A DNA stretch of 64,000 nt from Nymphaea colorata (Eukaryota > Streptophyta > Magnoliopsida > Nymphaeales > Nymphaeaceae): contig NC_045147.1 of NCBI RefSeq assembly GCF_008831285.2, positions 14,424,854 through 14,488,853 on the forward strand, given 5' to 3'. Positions 49,568 through 60,958 of this stretch are shown piece by piece; position 1 is the first letter of the stretch, and each line of letters opens with the position of its first letter. The notes beneath the pieces were generated by a model, which saw only the letters and a program-made list of their open reading frames with translations, did not search any database and was not told where the DNA came from. The translations under genes were made by a program, and so were the position numbers.

Positions 49568-49701
49568 TGGCCAACTTAAGCCATACGCTGAGTGTGGAAA
49601 TATGAAAGAAGGAAATGTTTTCACCGCGTTTGAATGGCCAACTCAAGCCATACGTTGATTGTGGAAATAAGAAAGGAGGAAATGTTTTTACCGCGTTTGA
49701 A
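49568..49701. repeat. 67-bp tandem duplication upstream of VAC14
   Basis: Two adjacent copies of a 67-bp unit, each starting tggccaact and containing aagccatacg, tgtggaaata and ccgcgtttga, with few mismatches. It lies about 550 bp before the VAC14 start codon, so it may be in the distal promoter. Confidence 0.85.
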
Positions 49702-49829
49702 GGAGCAAACAGCCGTCGCTGACATGTGAATATGAGGGTACCTTTTTTGTGCTTTTTACCCTTTTCTGGGGTGCGATCTGATATTCCACAGATTTTGTTT
49801 TTCCAGGAACTTACCCGTTCAGCCACCAA

Positions 49830-50253
49830 ACAAACGGTAAGACCCATGAGTCCCAGAGACTTCTCCCTCTCCCCTCTCCCTTTCCAGTTTCCAGTTTCCA
49901 CCCCCCTCTCTCTCTTTCCGATTTCCTCGAAAACCACAAACAGAAAAATCGGAAAATCATTCGACAACTAGAGAGGTTGAAAGGACGCACAATCCAACTG
50001 GGAACTCTCTCGCTCTCTCTTCTGTAAAACCCCTTCGTGATTAGGCGGAGAATCTATCTGCGATCGTTAGGGTAGAAGCGCTAGGGTTTCTTGGTTAGCT
50101 TACGCCAACTTTTTCTTGGTTGATAAATCTCGGAGATTCGATTGCGGTCCCGGAAATGTACGCCATTTCCGGGATTCTGACGGCCCTGGGATGCTGAAAA
50201 CACAGAGGATCGGAGTTTTGCCCTCGGATTCAGTAGCGCTATTGTGGGCCGCC
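49830..50253 (+). promoter_or_regulatory. Putative promoter/5' leader of VAC14
   Basis: CT-rich tract (49858-49920, 49995-50025) typical of plant core promoters and leaders, followed by a GC-richer stretch up to the start codon. No clear TATA box was found. An upstream ORF sits at 50156-50197. Confidence 0.4.
50156..50197 (+). other. Upstream ORF in the VAC14 leader
   Basis: A 13-codon ORF (ATG at 50156, TGA at 50195-50197) is out of frame with the main start at 50254. It overlaps an in-frame upstream ATG at 50191 that would add 21 residues to the N-terminus. If the transcript starts upstream of 50156, the uORF could lower translation of VAC14. Confidence 0.45.
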
Positions 50254-53200
50254 ATGGTGGACGCCTCCTCCCTTATCCCCGCGGCTGTTATTCGAAATCT
50301 TTCCGATAAGTTGTATGAGAAGAGAAAGAATGCCGCGCTCGAGGTACTCTCGTTCTGCTTCTCTTGCGATATCTTGATTTTCGGATATGAAGATTTTCTG
50401 AATGGGATGGACGGGATCCATTGGACTTCTGTCTACCTGGGCGGATTTGTTGCTTTTAGTAACCTTGGATTCTATTTTGAGACCAATGTTTGGTTTTGGT
50501 TGTAGGTCGAGGGAATTGTCAAAACTATGGCCGTTAATGGGGAACATGACAAGATAACTGCCGTGATCAATATGTTGATCACTGAGTTCACTCGCTCCTC
50601 GCAAGCAAACCATCGCAAGGTTCGTTTCTGTAGACTGTAATAAAATTTGTGTTGGCGTGTTGCTGTCTTCAGTTTTAGCTTGTGGAGTAGAATGTAGGGT
50701 ATGTTGCTCATGGAAATAATTGGAGACCTTTTCTAACTGACTGGTTCTTTTTTTCATTCTTAGGGTGGCTTGATTGGTCTCGCTGCAGTTACGGTAGGTT
50801 TGACATCAGAAGCAGCTCAACATCTTGAGGCAAGGATCGACCAATCCAATTTCTCTTTTTGATATTTCTGTCCATGGTTGATTTTTTATGTACTTAATTC
50901 GAGTAATGAATGGAAGGATTCTGCTTCTGCCGTAAATGAATTGAAATAACAGAATTCTAGTTGTATGGGGGCGTTCATGGAGTAGTTAAACTGTTTACGT
51001 CTTCTGTGGTTTGTGGTTCCAATTCACGACAGTAGTTGATGTTGATGACTCCCACCGTACAGATGCTGTAACCGGCACTCTTACTAGTAGAGTGAGCTTT
51101 GAAAGCTTCACGTGCATAAATCTTGTTACTTTTAATCCAGTTCAATCGAAAAAGCAGCGGTGAGAACTTAGGACGGCTGGACCAGTGCTTTAGTGTGCAA
51201 CGTGAAATGGCAAATGCAGAGTCGGCAGAATGCTAAAAACATTGATCTTATATGTTATGTCTATCTAAATCACAGTCTTTGTTAGTTGCTGTCTCTAAGT
51301 GAGGATTAATCTGGAGCTCCTGTTCGACCTTTCATTATAACATATAAATAATTTGCATAAGCTATTCTAGAAGCTCAAATATCAAAAAAAGACATTGCTG
51401 TGGTTCTTTTGGCTGCTGTCACCTTTTGTTGATGCTTAGCGGTCAAAACTCTAATGTAGGTTGTTGCCGGAGTGTTGATGTGATCTTTAAAGATCATACA
51501 TTTTAAGCTTATGAAAAGGTATGAATAACAAGAAAAATGAAGAACGGTGTAGCTTTAATAAAATGGCAGGGTTCCTATCCTTAGCATGTGTACATGGGAG
51601 CAACCTGTGGTAGCTCTAGTCAGCATTTTGCTTGAAGATACCCCTGAAACTCATTCTCCTTTGGAATGATGAGGTGCATCTTTAACTCCTAACCTTTCTA
51701 GAACATCAATCATTTTCAGCCCATCTGGGTTGCAGTCTACAAATTCCTGGTGGAGATACGATAAGTTCATAGTTCATACCATGTTCATGCAAATCCATCA
51801 TTTTGATTTCTTTATATAGTTAATCCTTTTTTATTTTATTATGTTTTGGTTGAGATAATTCTGATTTTTCTGCTTTCTCTGAATAAACAGCAAATAGTGC
51901 CACCTGTCCTTGATTCCTTTGCCGATCAAGATAGTAGGGTTCGTTATTACGCTTGTGAAGCTTTGTACAACATAGCAAAGGTGGTGTTCTGTTAGCATTT
52001 GCATGGTTTAGCATGTAACGACAATTATGTGAATAATTTACTTTTAAAGTGCTATATTGCAGGTAGTAAGGGGAGACTTCATAGTATATTTTAATCAGAT
52101 ATTTGATGCACTTTGTAAACTGTCAGCGGATTCAGATGCAAATGTGCAGAGTGCTGCACATCTTCTAGATCGACTGGTAAAGGTAAAGACATACTAGCAT
52201 ATAGCCCTTTGGTTTTTTTCTTTTTTTTTTAAATGGTTAGTGAAGATTTGTTGAGTAATGCATGAAATGCACATGTTTGGTTGCGAAGAATGTTTTTCCT
52301 TCGACCACACATGAGGACATGCTTGCTGATTGGAATAATGTTGTATATGTTGGCCAAGTACCTACCATGTGCTTCTGGCTCCATCATTTATTTGTGGTCA
52401 TCAAAGTAGCTACTTTCTGTCCTCTTATTCGCCGCCTAATGCTCAGGTTTCATCTTCCACTTTGTTGGTCTCAAACACATGTTCTAGGTGTGGTTGGCTG
52501 GCTGCATATTAGCCTCTTTGATTATTCAATATCATGCATATGTAAACATACATATATAACAAGAGCATGCTTGCATCTGTTTGTATTCAAAGCCGTATGT
52601 GTAGAAGTTGTCGAACTGATTAAAATGACTAAAACACCCTTAAAACAGAGGCATTTTTAAAAATGTGTGGTCACTTAATGAGTTTATTTTAAAAAGTGGT
52701 AGTGACTTAAGCATATTCAAAAAGCGAACTAGGTGTAATCCAGTGATAAGTTTGACAGTGTTGCCATTTTTTTTTTTTTGAGTTTTGACATTAGTTAAAC
52801 CTGTGGACCCGTGGTTTGTTTCAGTTATTATCTGCTCTTCATTGGATTATATGGATCTTTGTTATGATTGGCCATTCATGTGTTAAAACTCATCTTTTGT
52901 GTACTGATCTTCATGAAAATCAATATTCTTCTGTAAATTGTGTTCTGTTCTTGTTCTAATCATGACTTGTTTACTGTTCCTGCACCATCTCAAAACTAGT
53001 AATCATTATTGTCCTTTATCACTACAGAAAACTTGGAACTTAGCTCTTGATGTGTATATCTTGAGGTTTTCTGTTCCACTGAAAGAAGTTGTGACTTGTG
53101 AGATATTTCTTCTGTAGCATTGAAACACAAAAGAAGATAAAATTCTTGTTTATGTTTCAGTCTTTGGTTGCCTGGTTCGAGTAACCCTTGCCAACCTGTA

Positions 53201-56200
53201 GGGACTGATAGGCAAAAATTCTGCTCCATGTCCTTCCTGCAAACACCAAATAGTCAATTGTTTCTTCTTGATAAAATTTGTGCAATTTTGGATGTATCTT
53301 TTCTCTATTGAGTGTGCTTGTTAACTGAAATTTTCGTTGATTTGAACTGAATGGATCAACAGGACATTGTGACTGAAAGTGATCAGTTCAGGTGTGCTTT
53401 TAAACTCTCTTATTTGGATTTGGTTTCTGGTTACTTGCAAGAGAGCAAATTCCTAACCATCTCTATTTCAATTAATTTCAGCATAGAAGAGTTTATTCCA
53501 CTGCTTAGGGAACGGATGAATGTTCTAAATCCCTATGTCCGACAATTTTTAGTGGGATGGATAACGGTGTTAGATAGTGTTCCTGATATTGATATGTTGG
53601 GTTTTCTGCCAGATTTTCTTGATGGTACGTGTTGATTATAGTAGATTATTTCAGATTAATTCTGCTATTCTCGTCTTTTAGTTTACATTCTGAATATTCT
53701 GGGTTATACGATTCAGGTTTGTTTAACATGCTAAGCGATTCAAGCCTTGAAATACGGCAACAAGCAGATTCTGCTCTTTTTGAATTTTTGCAAGAGATAA
53801 AAAACTCTCCAGTAAGGTTCTCTCTTTCTTAGTTATATAAAAATTTAAGTGAGAAACCCAAGCTGGTATTTGGCAGGGAATAGTGGATAAGTGCAGGCAC
53901 GTTCTTAAGTTGAACTCTGGCGACACATGTATAAATGATTGCTTTATCATATAAATGTAAAATGTGAACTATCCTGACCCTTAACCTTGTCCTCAAGTCT
54001 GTAGATTATGGACGAATGGCTGAAATATTGGTCCAGAGGGCTGCTGCTCCAGATGAGTTTACACGGTTGACTGCTATTACATGGGTAGGGTGACTTTGTC
54101 TTTTCAGTCTGTACATCTTTCTAATATTGCATTCTCTGTTTTATTGGTTCATAATCCAAATACATGGTTTTGCAGATAAGCGAATTTGTAAAACTTGGTG
54201 GAGATCAACTTATCCCATACTTTTCTGACATTCTAGGAGCTATCTTGCCCTGCATATCTGATAAAGAAGAGAAGATTAGAGTTGTACGTCCAATGTTTTG
54301 CTTACCCACAGTCGTGAATTCCTCCAATACAGTTTTGCACAGTTTGTAGTTATTTATTTTTCAATCCATTCACAGGTTGCTCATGAAACCAATGAAGAGC
54401 TTCGTGCGATTAAGGCTGATCCTTCAGAGGGATTTGACATAGAAGCCATTCTTGGTATTGCAAGGAGGTAGAGTTTTTTGTCACCTGGGAACCTACTAGA
54501 TTAATGGTCGGATGATTTATAATCTTGGTCTTTCATATGAAAAGAATAGGTTGATGTTTTACCATCATTGGCAATAATTTCAGTTTTGTTGCTACCAGTC
54601 ATCTTTGAGTCTAATTGTGCTATCTGTTTTATGCATGCCAGTCAGTTGTCAAGTGAGTGGGAAGCTACTCGAATTGAGGCCTTGCGTTGGATTTCAGTAC
54701 TTTTAGCTAAACATCGTAATGAGGTTTGTGCTTATACTGTAAATAGTATATTGACAAATGCAGATCTCCAGCACCCTTTTTTCTTGTGCTGTTATGCATC
54801 TTATTAACTGAACTGAAACTACATGTTCATCCTCATCTTTGCTTTATGCCTATGGGGCATTTAGACTTACAAAATACCAATCTTCTTTGTGTCACATTTT
54901 CTTGAATAGCAGTTTATGTACTCGTGTTTGTGTTTGATTCAGGTTATAGCTTCTCTGGGATCCATCTTTGATCCTCTTCTTGGAGCACTCTCAGATACCT
55001 CTGATGATGTAATTTCTTTGGCCTATGCTACTTGTTATGGTTCATGTTAATGGTGCACTTTAAGTTCTTTAACATAACAAAAGTTCTAGTGAGAAATAGC
55101 CTATTAGTGTTCTTCTCTTCTAATGCTAGTTGCTCAGGCCTAGTTTGAGGACTTCTATAATAATATGACATTAATTTGTTGTATCATCCACGAGAAAACA
55201 TTCCATAGAAATAATAGCAAAGAAAATGTCTATAATAGTTGTAATCTGTCTGATTTGGTAGTTCAGTCTATTCATTCATAGCATTAAACTACCAGTGAGA
55301 GATTCACATCTTCAGACCAATTGATTAAGGTAAACTGCCAGTCTATTCATTGTCTATAATAGTTACTTTTGGCAGTTAACCAAGTTGCTAATAGGTCTAT
55401 TGGTTAAACTGAAATAGGCTGCACTCAAGCCACTTAATTTAGCACTTTGTGCTCCTATTTTACAATGTGAAACAACTCAAATTAATTGCATCCTTTTTGT
55501 TGGGATGCACATTTGTCATTTAATAACTTAAAGTTCTTATTGTTCACGTTTTGAAGGGATATGGTTGATTTCCTTGAGTTTTCAATCTAACTGTTGTCAT
55601 TTCATCTTTTATTTGAGTTATTGTTTCTTCATAATGAACATCATTTTTTGAAACAAGGATGTGTCTATTTCTCTTTGATCTCTCTTTTGCCTATCCTGTA
55701 AATCGTGTTTGTAATGTGGTGAATTTTTCAGGCACTAACCTTAACCACCTTTATTGTCTAATCTTCCCTTTGGTCCTGCTTGTGCAGATAGCTGCAGGAA
55801 AATGTTGTCTAAAATGAGAGCATAGTTGGAAGTTTATATGTGTTGTTTGTTTATAGAGATTAATTGTTAATATTTGCTTTTTGAAGATGCTTTTTCTTCA
55901 ACTTCTCAGACAATGTTGTGCTACTGTTCTTGGTTTGCATGTGATTGTTTGCAATGGTAGTTCAGTTGCGAGTCTGGCTGCATATTGAACTTAAATGGAG
56001 GCCCTTAAAGGGCAGTTTCCTCCATGATTCTTATGGACCCTAAATTTCAATCTCTTGAATCATGCTGTTATATGTGGTCTGAGTTTCTAACAGTCATGGT
56101 TAGTGCCTCAAACACGCTAGAATTATGATCTAATGTTTACAAATAAACATCGGTGAAGCTACACATTGAATACATGCTGATATTTGTGAATGGAATTGAT

Positions 56201-59200
56201 TATTTGTTCTGTCAACCTTGTTGACAGGTGGTGTCATTGGTTCTTGAAGTGCATGCGTGCATAGCTAGTGACGCCCCACACTTCCGGCAGCTCCATGTTT
56301 TCCTCGTGCATAAATTTCGAACAGAGCAGTCACTTCTTGAGAAGTGAGCATATTTGTTGAAGCCACTCATTCACAGATTTCCGCTTTTTTAGTGTTCACC
56401 AAACATGTCATCTAAAGCCTTATGTTTCTATGCTTTTCAGGAGAGGTGCATTAATAGTGCGTAAATTGTGTGTTCTTTTGGATGCTGAGAAGGTTTATAG
56501 AGAATTTTCTGCAATCTTGGAGGGTGAAGCTGATCTAGATTTTGCTTCCATTATGATTCAGGTCTATCTACTTTTACAATGTATTGTCATATTGTGTGCA
56601 CTTATTTTCCTGATTTCATTTCATTAATTCATGCATATGATGCATGTTGTTTATATCAGGCCCTAAACTTGATTCTGCTAACTTCCTCTGAGCTGGCTGA
56701 GCTTCGAGCACTTCTAAAGCAGTCATTGATGAATACTGCTGGTAGAGATTTATTCCTTGCTTTGTATTCATCTTGGTGTCATTCACCTATGGCAACAATA
56801 AGTCTATGTCTTCTAGCACAGGTAGGTAAACTTGTCACAGAAACGTCCCTGTCAGTTAAGTATTCAGCTTTATTTATTTTTAGTCTGCTCCCTTCTGCAC
56901 AGGCATATCAGCATGCCAGTTCTGTGATTCAATCTCTGGTGGAGGAAGACATAAATGTGAAATTCCTGGTTCATGTTGACAAATTGATCCGTTTGTTGGA
57001 GACTCCAATATTTGCTTACCTAAGATTGCAGGTATTTTGTGTTTATCTTAAGATGTGCAAATAAAAGTGTCATTGTTGTTCCTGTGAATGGTTCTAACTT
57101 TTCTCCACTCTACATGAATTAAGATATCTGTTACTGAAAAGTTGGACGAGCTAAAGCTTGAAGCCTTGAATTATATTTTTGGTTTCTAACCTTCAAAGAT
57201 ATTTTGGGTGGATTATTTCACTCAATGGGTGAATCAAGGGATAGCAGTGGTGTAATGTGATTTATTTTGGACAAAGAGCTCCTTACAGTTGGCATGAGTG
57301 GAACTGAATTTAAATAAAAAGGGAGAGACATGAAACTACTTTCTCTCAACAGCCTCTAAGAGATACAATGGTGAATATCATATAACCTATCATTTGGCTG
57401 CATATTCTTAATCGGGTTTTTGAAAGTTAATTTCTGTGTTAATATAGCCAATGCCTGTGCTTTTCCTCTAGTCTTTGACTATAAAATACGTCATTGCCGA
57501 CATTTCCAACATTTAACTTCTATCTTCAAATTATCATTGGTTTCTTCATAATCTCAAATTCCTTTTTTTGTTATAGATACTTATACCCTGCACATGACTA
57601 TTTGTTGGACATCTGAAGTTAAATCGAACATAGGGTTCTTTTTTTATAGGTTCCAAAGATGCATGTCCTATATTAGAGACTGCCTAAGACAAGTTGAAAT
57701 CATGAATTTAATGAAGCATTTGTAAACAATTAGTCTGATTGGGCCATTCTAGGTGGAAAAAATGTTCCATCCCTGATTTATCCTTGCAATTATTTGTAGT
57801 ATTACTATTAGTAGAAGCCAGAAGGGCATTTTGTCTTCTGAAGAGTGAATTATGTACATGTTATCGTGACCATTTTCTCCACTAATAGAGGTGATCATTG
57901 TCACGGACACATGGTGAAGACTGAAGAGGGGGTGCCGTTATCCAAAGTCCAAACAATTGTCAAAAATATTACCACTTTTCCAAACGAAGTGTGAAAAAGG
58001 CAGAAAAATCACCACATATTGAAAAAGTGCCGAATGAAAATATCACCTTGTTTCTTTTTTTGAATTATTATTTTAGATTTGATCTTTGTTTAATATTATA
58101 AAAGCTGTTTTGGATTTTGATCAATGTTATCTTTAGGAAATTTAGTAATTTTCAGAATCTTTTCTATTGTTTTTATATCTTTAATTTTGTGAATTCTCTG
58201 TATTTTTCCGACAGCAAACTTCATGTTTAATAGTTAATACACGAGCATACCTTGCATATAGAATCCTGAGAATTACATTTGTGACATTGATGCAGGCTGA
58301 TTCAAAGACTACAATGTCCAATAATTGGTTTTCACCTTTTCTCAAGATTGTAGAATACAATCTCTTGTAATTAAAGAATTTTATTAAGATGCATATCATA
58401 ATGAATCATTGAGAGAATGAAATTTCCCAACAATTTTCTGAAAAGAAAAACAATTTGAACATTCTTAACACAAGAATAAATGTCATTTTCTATAAAATAA
58501 AGCTAACAAAAACACAATAAAAGAAATGGTGTCAAATTAAGTATCAAAAAACTGAAATCAAGATTAATAAACCATTAATTACATTTGTGATTTGTAAAAG
58601 AAATGCAAACTGTGACTAGGTAAAACATATAATTAAGCATTGCATGGAGAATAAAATATTTAGCGGTTAAATGTTTGTAACCAAGTATCCTCATTTCAAA
58701 TGAAATAAATAAAGATTTCACCGCCACCACCTTTTTCTTCATTTTCCTTGTTGATATCATTTCCAAAACATTATTCTTTTTAATGTCACATATAAGCTTC
58801 AAAAGATGGGTAAGAGTGGTGTAGTTATTCTTCCCATAATCAAATACTTGATCGAACACACATAAAAAAACATTTAACCACAGGAAAGTCTAGATATCTC
58901 ACAACCAATGAGTTAAAAGGTATTTGTCTGATAGTAGCAAAAGTTCTTAAAAAATTCTAAAATAAACTGCCAGAATTTCTAATATTAGCCATAATATGTT
59001 GTACATAGGATACAAAATCAATATGCCATCAGTATGAGTGTATCATCTTGGCTCTAAGCTAACCCACACGGGTACCTGGGAAACCCTGGGTACCCATACC
59101 ATATGCAGCTATGTGGGTATGAGTATGGGGACACACCTGGGTACGTTTTACTTTTTAACGATTTACTTTCTTATTTTTAAGCAAATTCTGCTGTATTGTT

Positions 59201-60958
59201 ATATTTCTGAGTTGCATATGTACTAGATTTAAGTTTGAATATTTGTGAGATGTTGCGTACCTATATATATGTGTGTGTGTCTGTGTATGTACATATATAT
59301 GTATAGGTATTTATATAACCTTGCCGTACCCACACACACACATTTTCTAGAATTTTGTGCCAGTACCTATGTCACCATACCGATATGCGAACCGATACCG
59401 GCACCCATATGACTTCGGTTCTGAGACAGCAATCCACCTCTACTATTGGATATCTGGCTGTTGTGTAGAACCCTAACCTATGACACATTATTTGGGTTTC
59501 CCAAGAGTTAGAACTCACTTAGAGCCTCAAAAGCTTTGTATTTTGAGATGTGGAATATAACCATTGGAACTTTGTTTTAAGAATATGGCAAAACAACTAC
59601 TAACTTGTAAAAGATCTAGCAAGAACCAGTTAAAAATGGGAAAGATTGATGTAAGCAGATATGAAGGTGTAACCAGAGTATTTCATCTGATATATTGCAA
59701 TAAACGTTAAAGCTGATGCCTACTGCATGTATTGTCATGTAGTCTAAGCAATTGATTATCAGCATTCTGTGAAGTATATGTCTGCCTTAATTTAACTTGA
59801 GGACAGTGTATCAATTTGGATTATACAATATGATTTGTATGGAGTTGTTCACATTATTTTCAAGCTAAGAAAAATTGGAGTAGGCTGAAAGAGATGTTTT
59901 GGTTTATTTAAAGCACTGATTTGATGATTGTCTGGTTCATGTTTCAAAAGGGTTGTCTTGCAGTACTTGTGTCATCTCTTTTTTTCTTTCTTTTTTGGTT
60001 GCAGATCATCTTGTACCAGTCGCCTGTCAGTTTTGTCAAATTGAGATAAACAGTTGTCGTTAAAAGTTCCAGAATGAATTGACTATGTACTCATCAATTT
60101 GATTATACTATTAAGGATGCAATCTAACTGACTTTCATCACACTTGCGGTTTATCATCGGAAAGAAAATTCTTCTAGAGTGTAGTCCTTTAGTAAGCTTG
60201 CTTTTAGTGCTCGTGGATCTAGATCAGAGGCTGCTTTTTCATACCTCCTTTTTGGTTGTGGAAAGTTGTTTCTTTTGTTTTTGGCATAGCCATATGTATT
60301 AGTGATATTCTAAGAATATAATCATTTGTTCATCTTGGTTCTGGAAACTGATAAAAACTTCAAACTGCAATATCTATGATGTTAAATTTTTATTAGATGT
60401 ATTCTTATGTTAGTTGTTCACGTTTTAGAATCTTCTTTGTGTTGATACTTTCGAAGGTTTTCTTGACACAACAGTTTTAATTTACTCTGCCATTTCATTT
60501 AAAAACAACCATATTCAAGTTCCATATTGGCTTCATCACCTGCTCTTGGTTCTTATCTCACTGGTTCATTTTCTTCTTCTATCTTCTTTTTGCTTTCTTT
60601 TTCATTTTGGGGGTGCACTATATCATTACAAATGATCTTTGTGTTTTTCATTCTGCCAAGTGATTCATTGTTTATGCATGACTGCCCTTGAATTTTAACC
60701 GGTGTGGTTGCTTATGCATGAATCTTGTGAAATTTGAATGGTAACCTTCGTTCTTTTTACATTTGAGAATGAAATTACCTGTACATGTTGATCAGCATGT
60801 TGGAAGGTGAATTCTTATGTAGTCCATGTGATTCCTTTTAGCTTTAATTTAATGAATGTACTAAAGTGTTTTTTCATTTATTCATGAAGCTTTTGGAACC
60901 TGGAAGATATCCCTGGCTATTGAAGTCCTTGTATGGCCTTCTCATGTTGCTTCCACAG
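50254..60958 (+). CDS. VAC14: VAC14 homolog, scaffold of the PIKfyve/FAB1 complex (3' end outside window)
   Basis: Vac14 is a HEAT-repeat scaffold that holds the PI3P 5-kinase FAB1/PIKfyve and the phosphatase Fig4 on endosome and vacuole membranes and so sets PI(3,5)P2. Eighteen exons are read: 50254-50343, 50506-50619, 50764-50829, 51891-51980, 52063-52182, 53363-53391, 53482-53624, 53717-53811, 53998-54084, 54176-54283, 54376-54467, 54642-54723, 54943-55008, 56228-56343, 56441-56561, 56660-56821, 56903-57031 and 60890-60958. They give 593 continuous codons with every phase consistent. Family hallmarks include [15 protein letters not shown] at the N-terminus, [67 protein letters not shown] and [19 protein letters not shown]. 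About 100-130 C-terminal residues are expected beyond 64000. All introns are GT-AG except intron 3 (GC-AG). The start matches the usual M-x-D-A-x-S-x-IPA start; ATG 50191 is an alternative. Confidence 0.93.
50830..51890 (+). other. VAC14 intron 3 with a GC-AG border
   Basis: Exon 3 ends CATCTTGAG and the next bases are gcaagg; exon 4 begins CAAATAGTG after aacag. The protein join LEQIVPPVL is exactly the family sequence, so the donor must be GC. The sequence fits the minor GC-AG class with otherwise strong pairing to U1. Confidence 0.8.
53392..53481 (+). other. VAC14 intron 6: 90 nt, stop-free in frame
   Basis: The intron is a multiple of three and has no stop codon in the reading frame, so retention would insert 30 residues between DQF and IEEF. 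Borders are ordinary GT-AG. Confidence 0.75.
57032..60889 (+). other. VAC14 intron 17, 3.9 kb
   Basis: No other gene is seen inside. 59037-59420 holds a repeat with gggtacc/cataccg words and (GT)n and (TA)n runs. The rest is T-rich, as expected for plant intron sequence, without recognisable elements. Confidence 0.6.
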
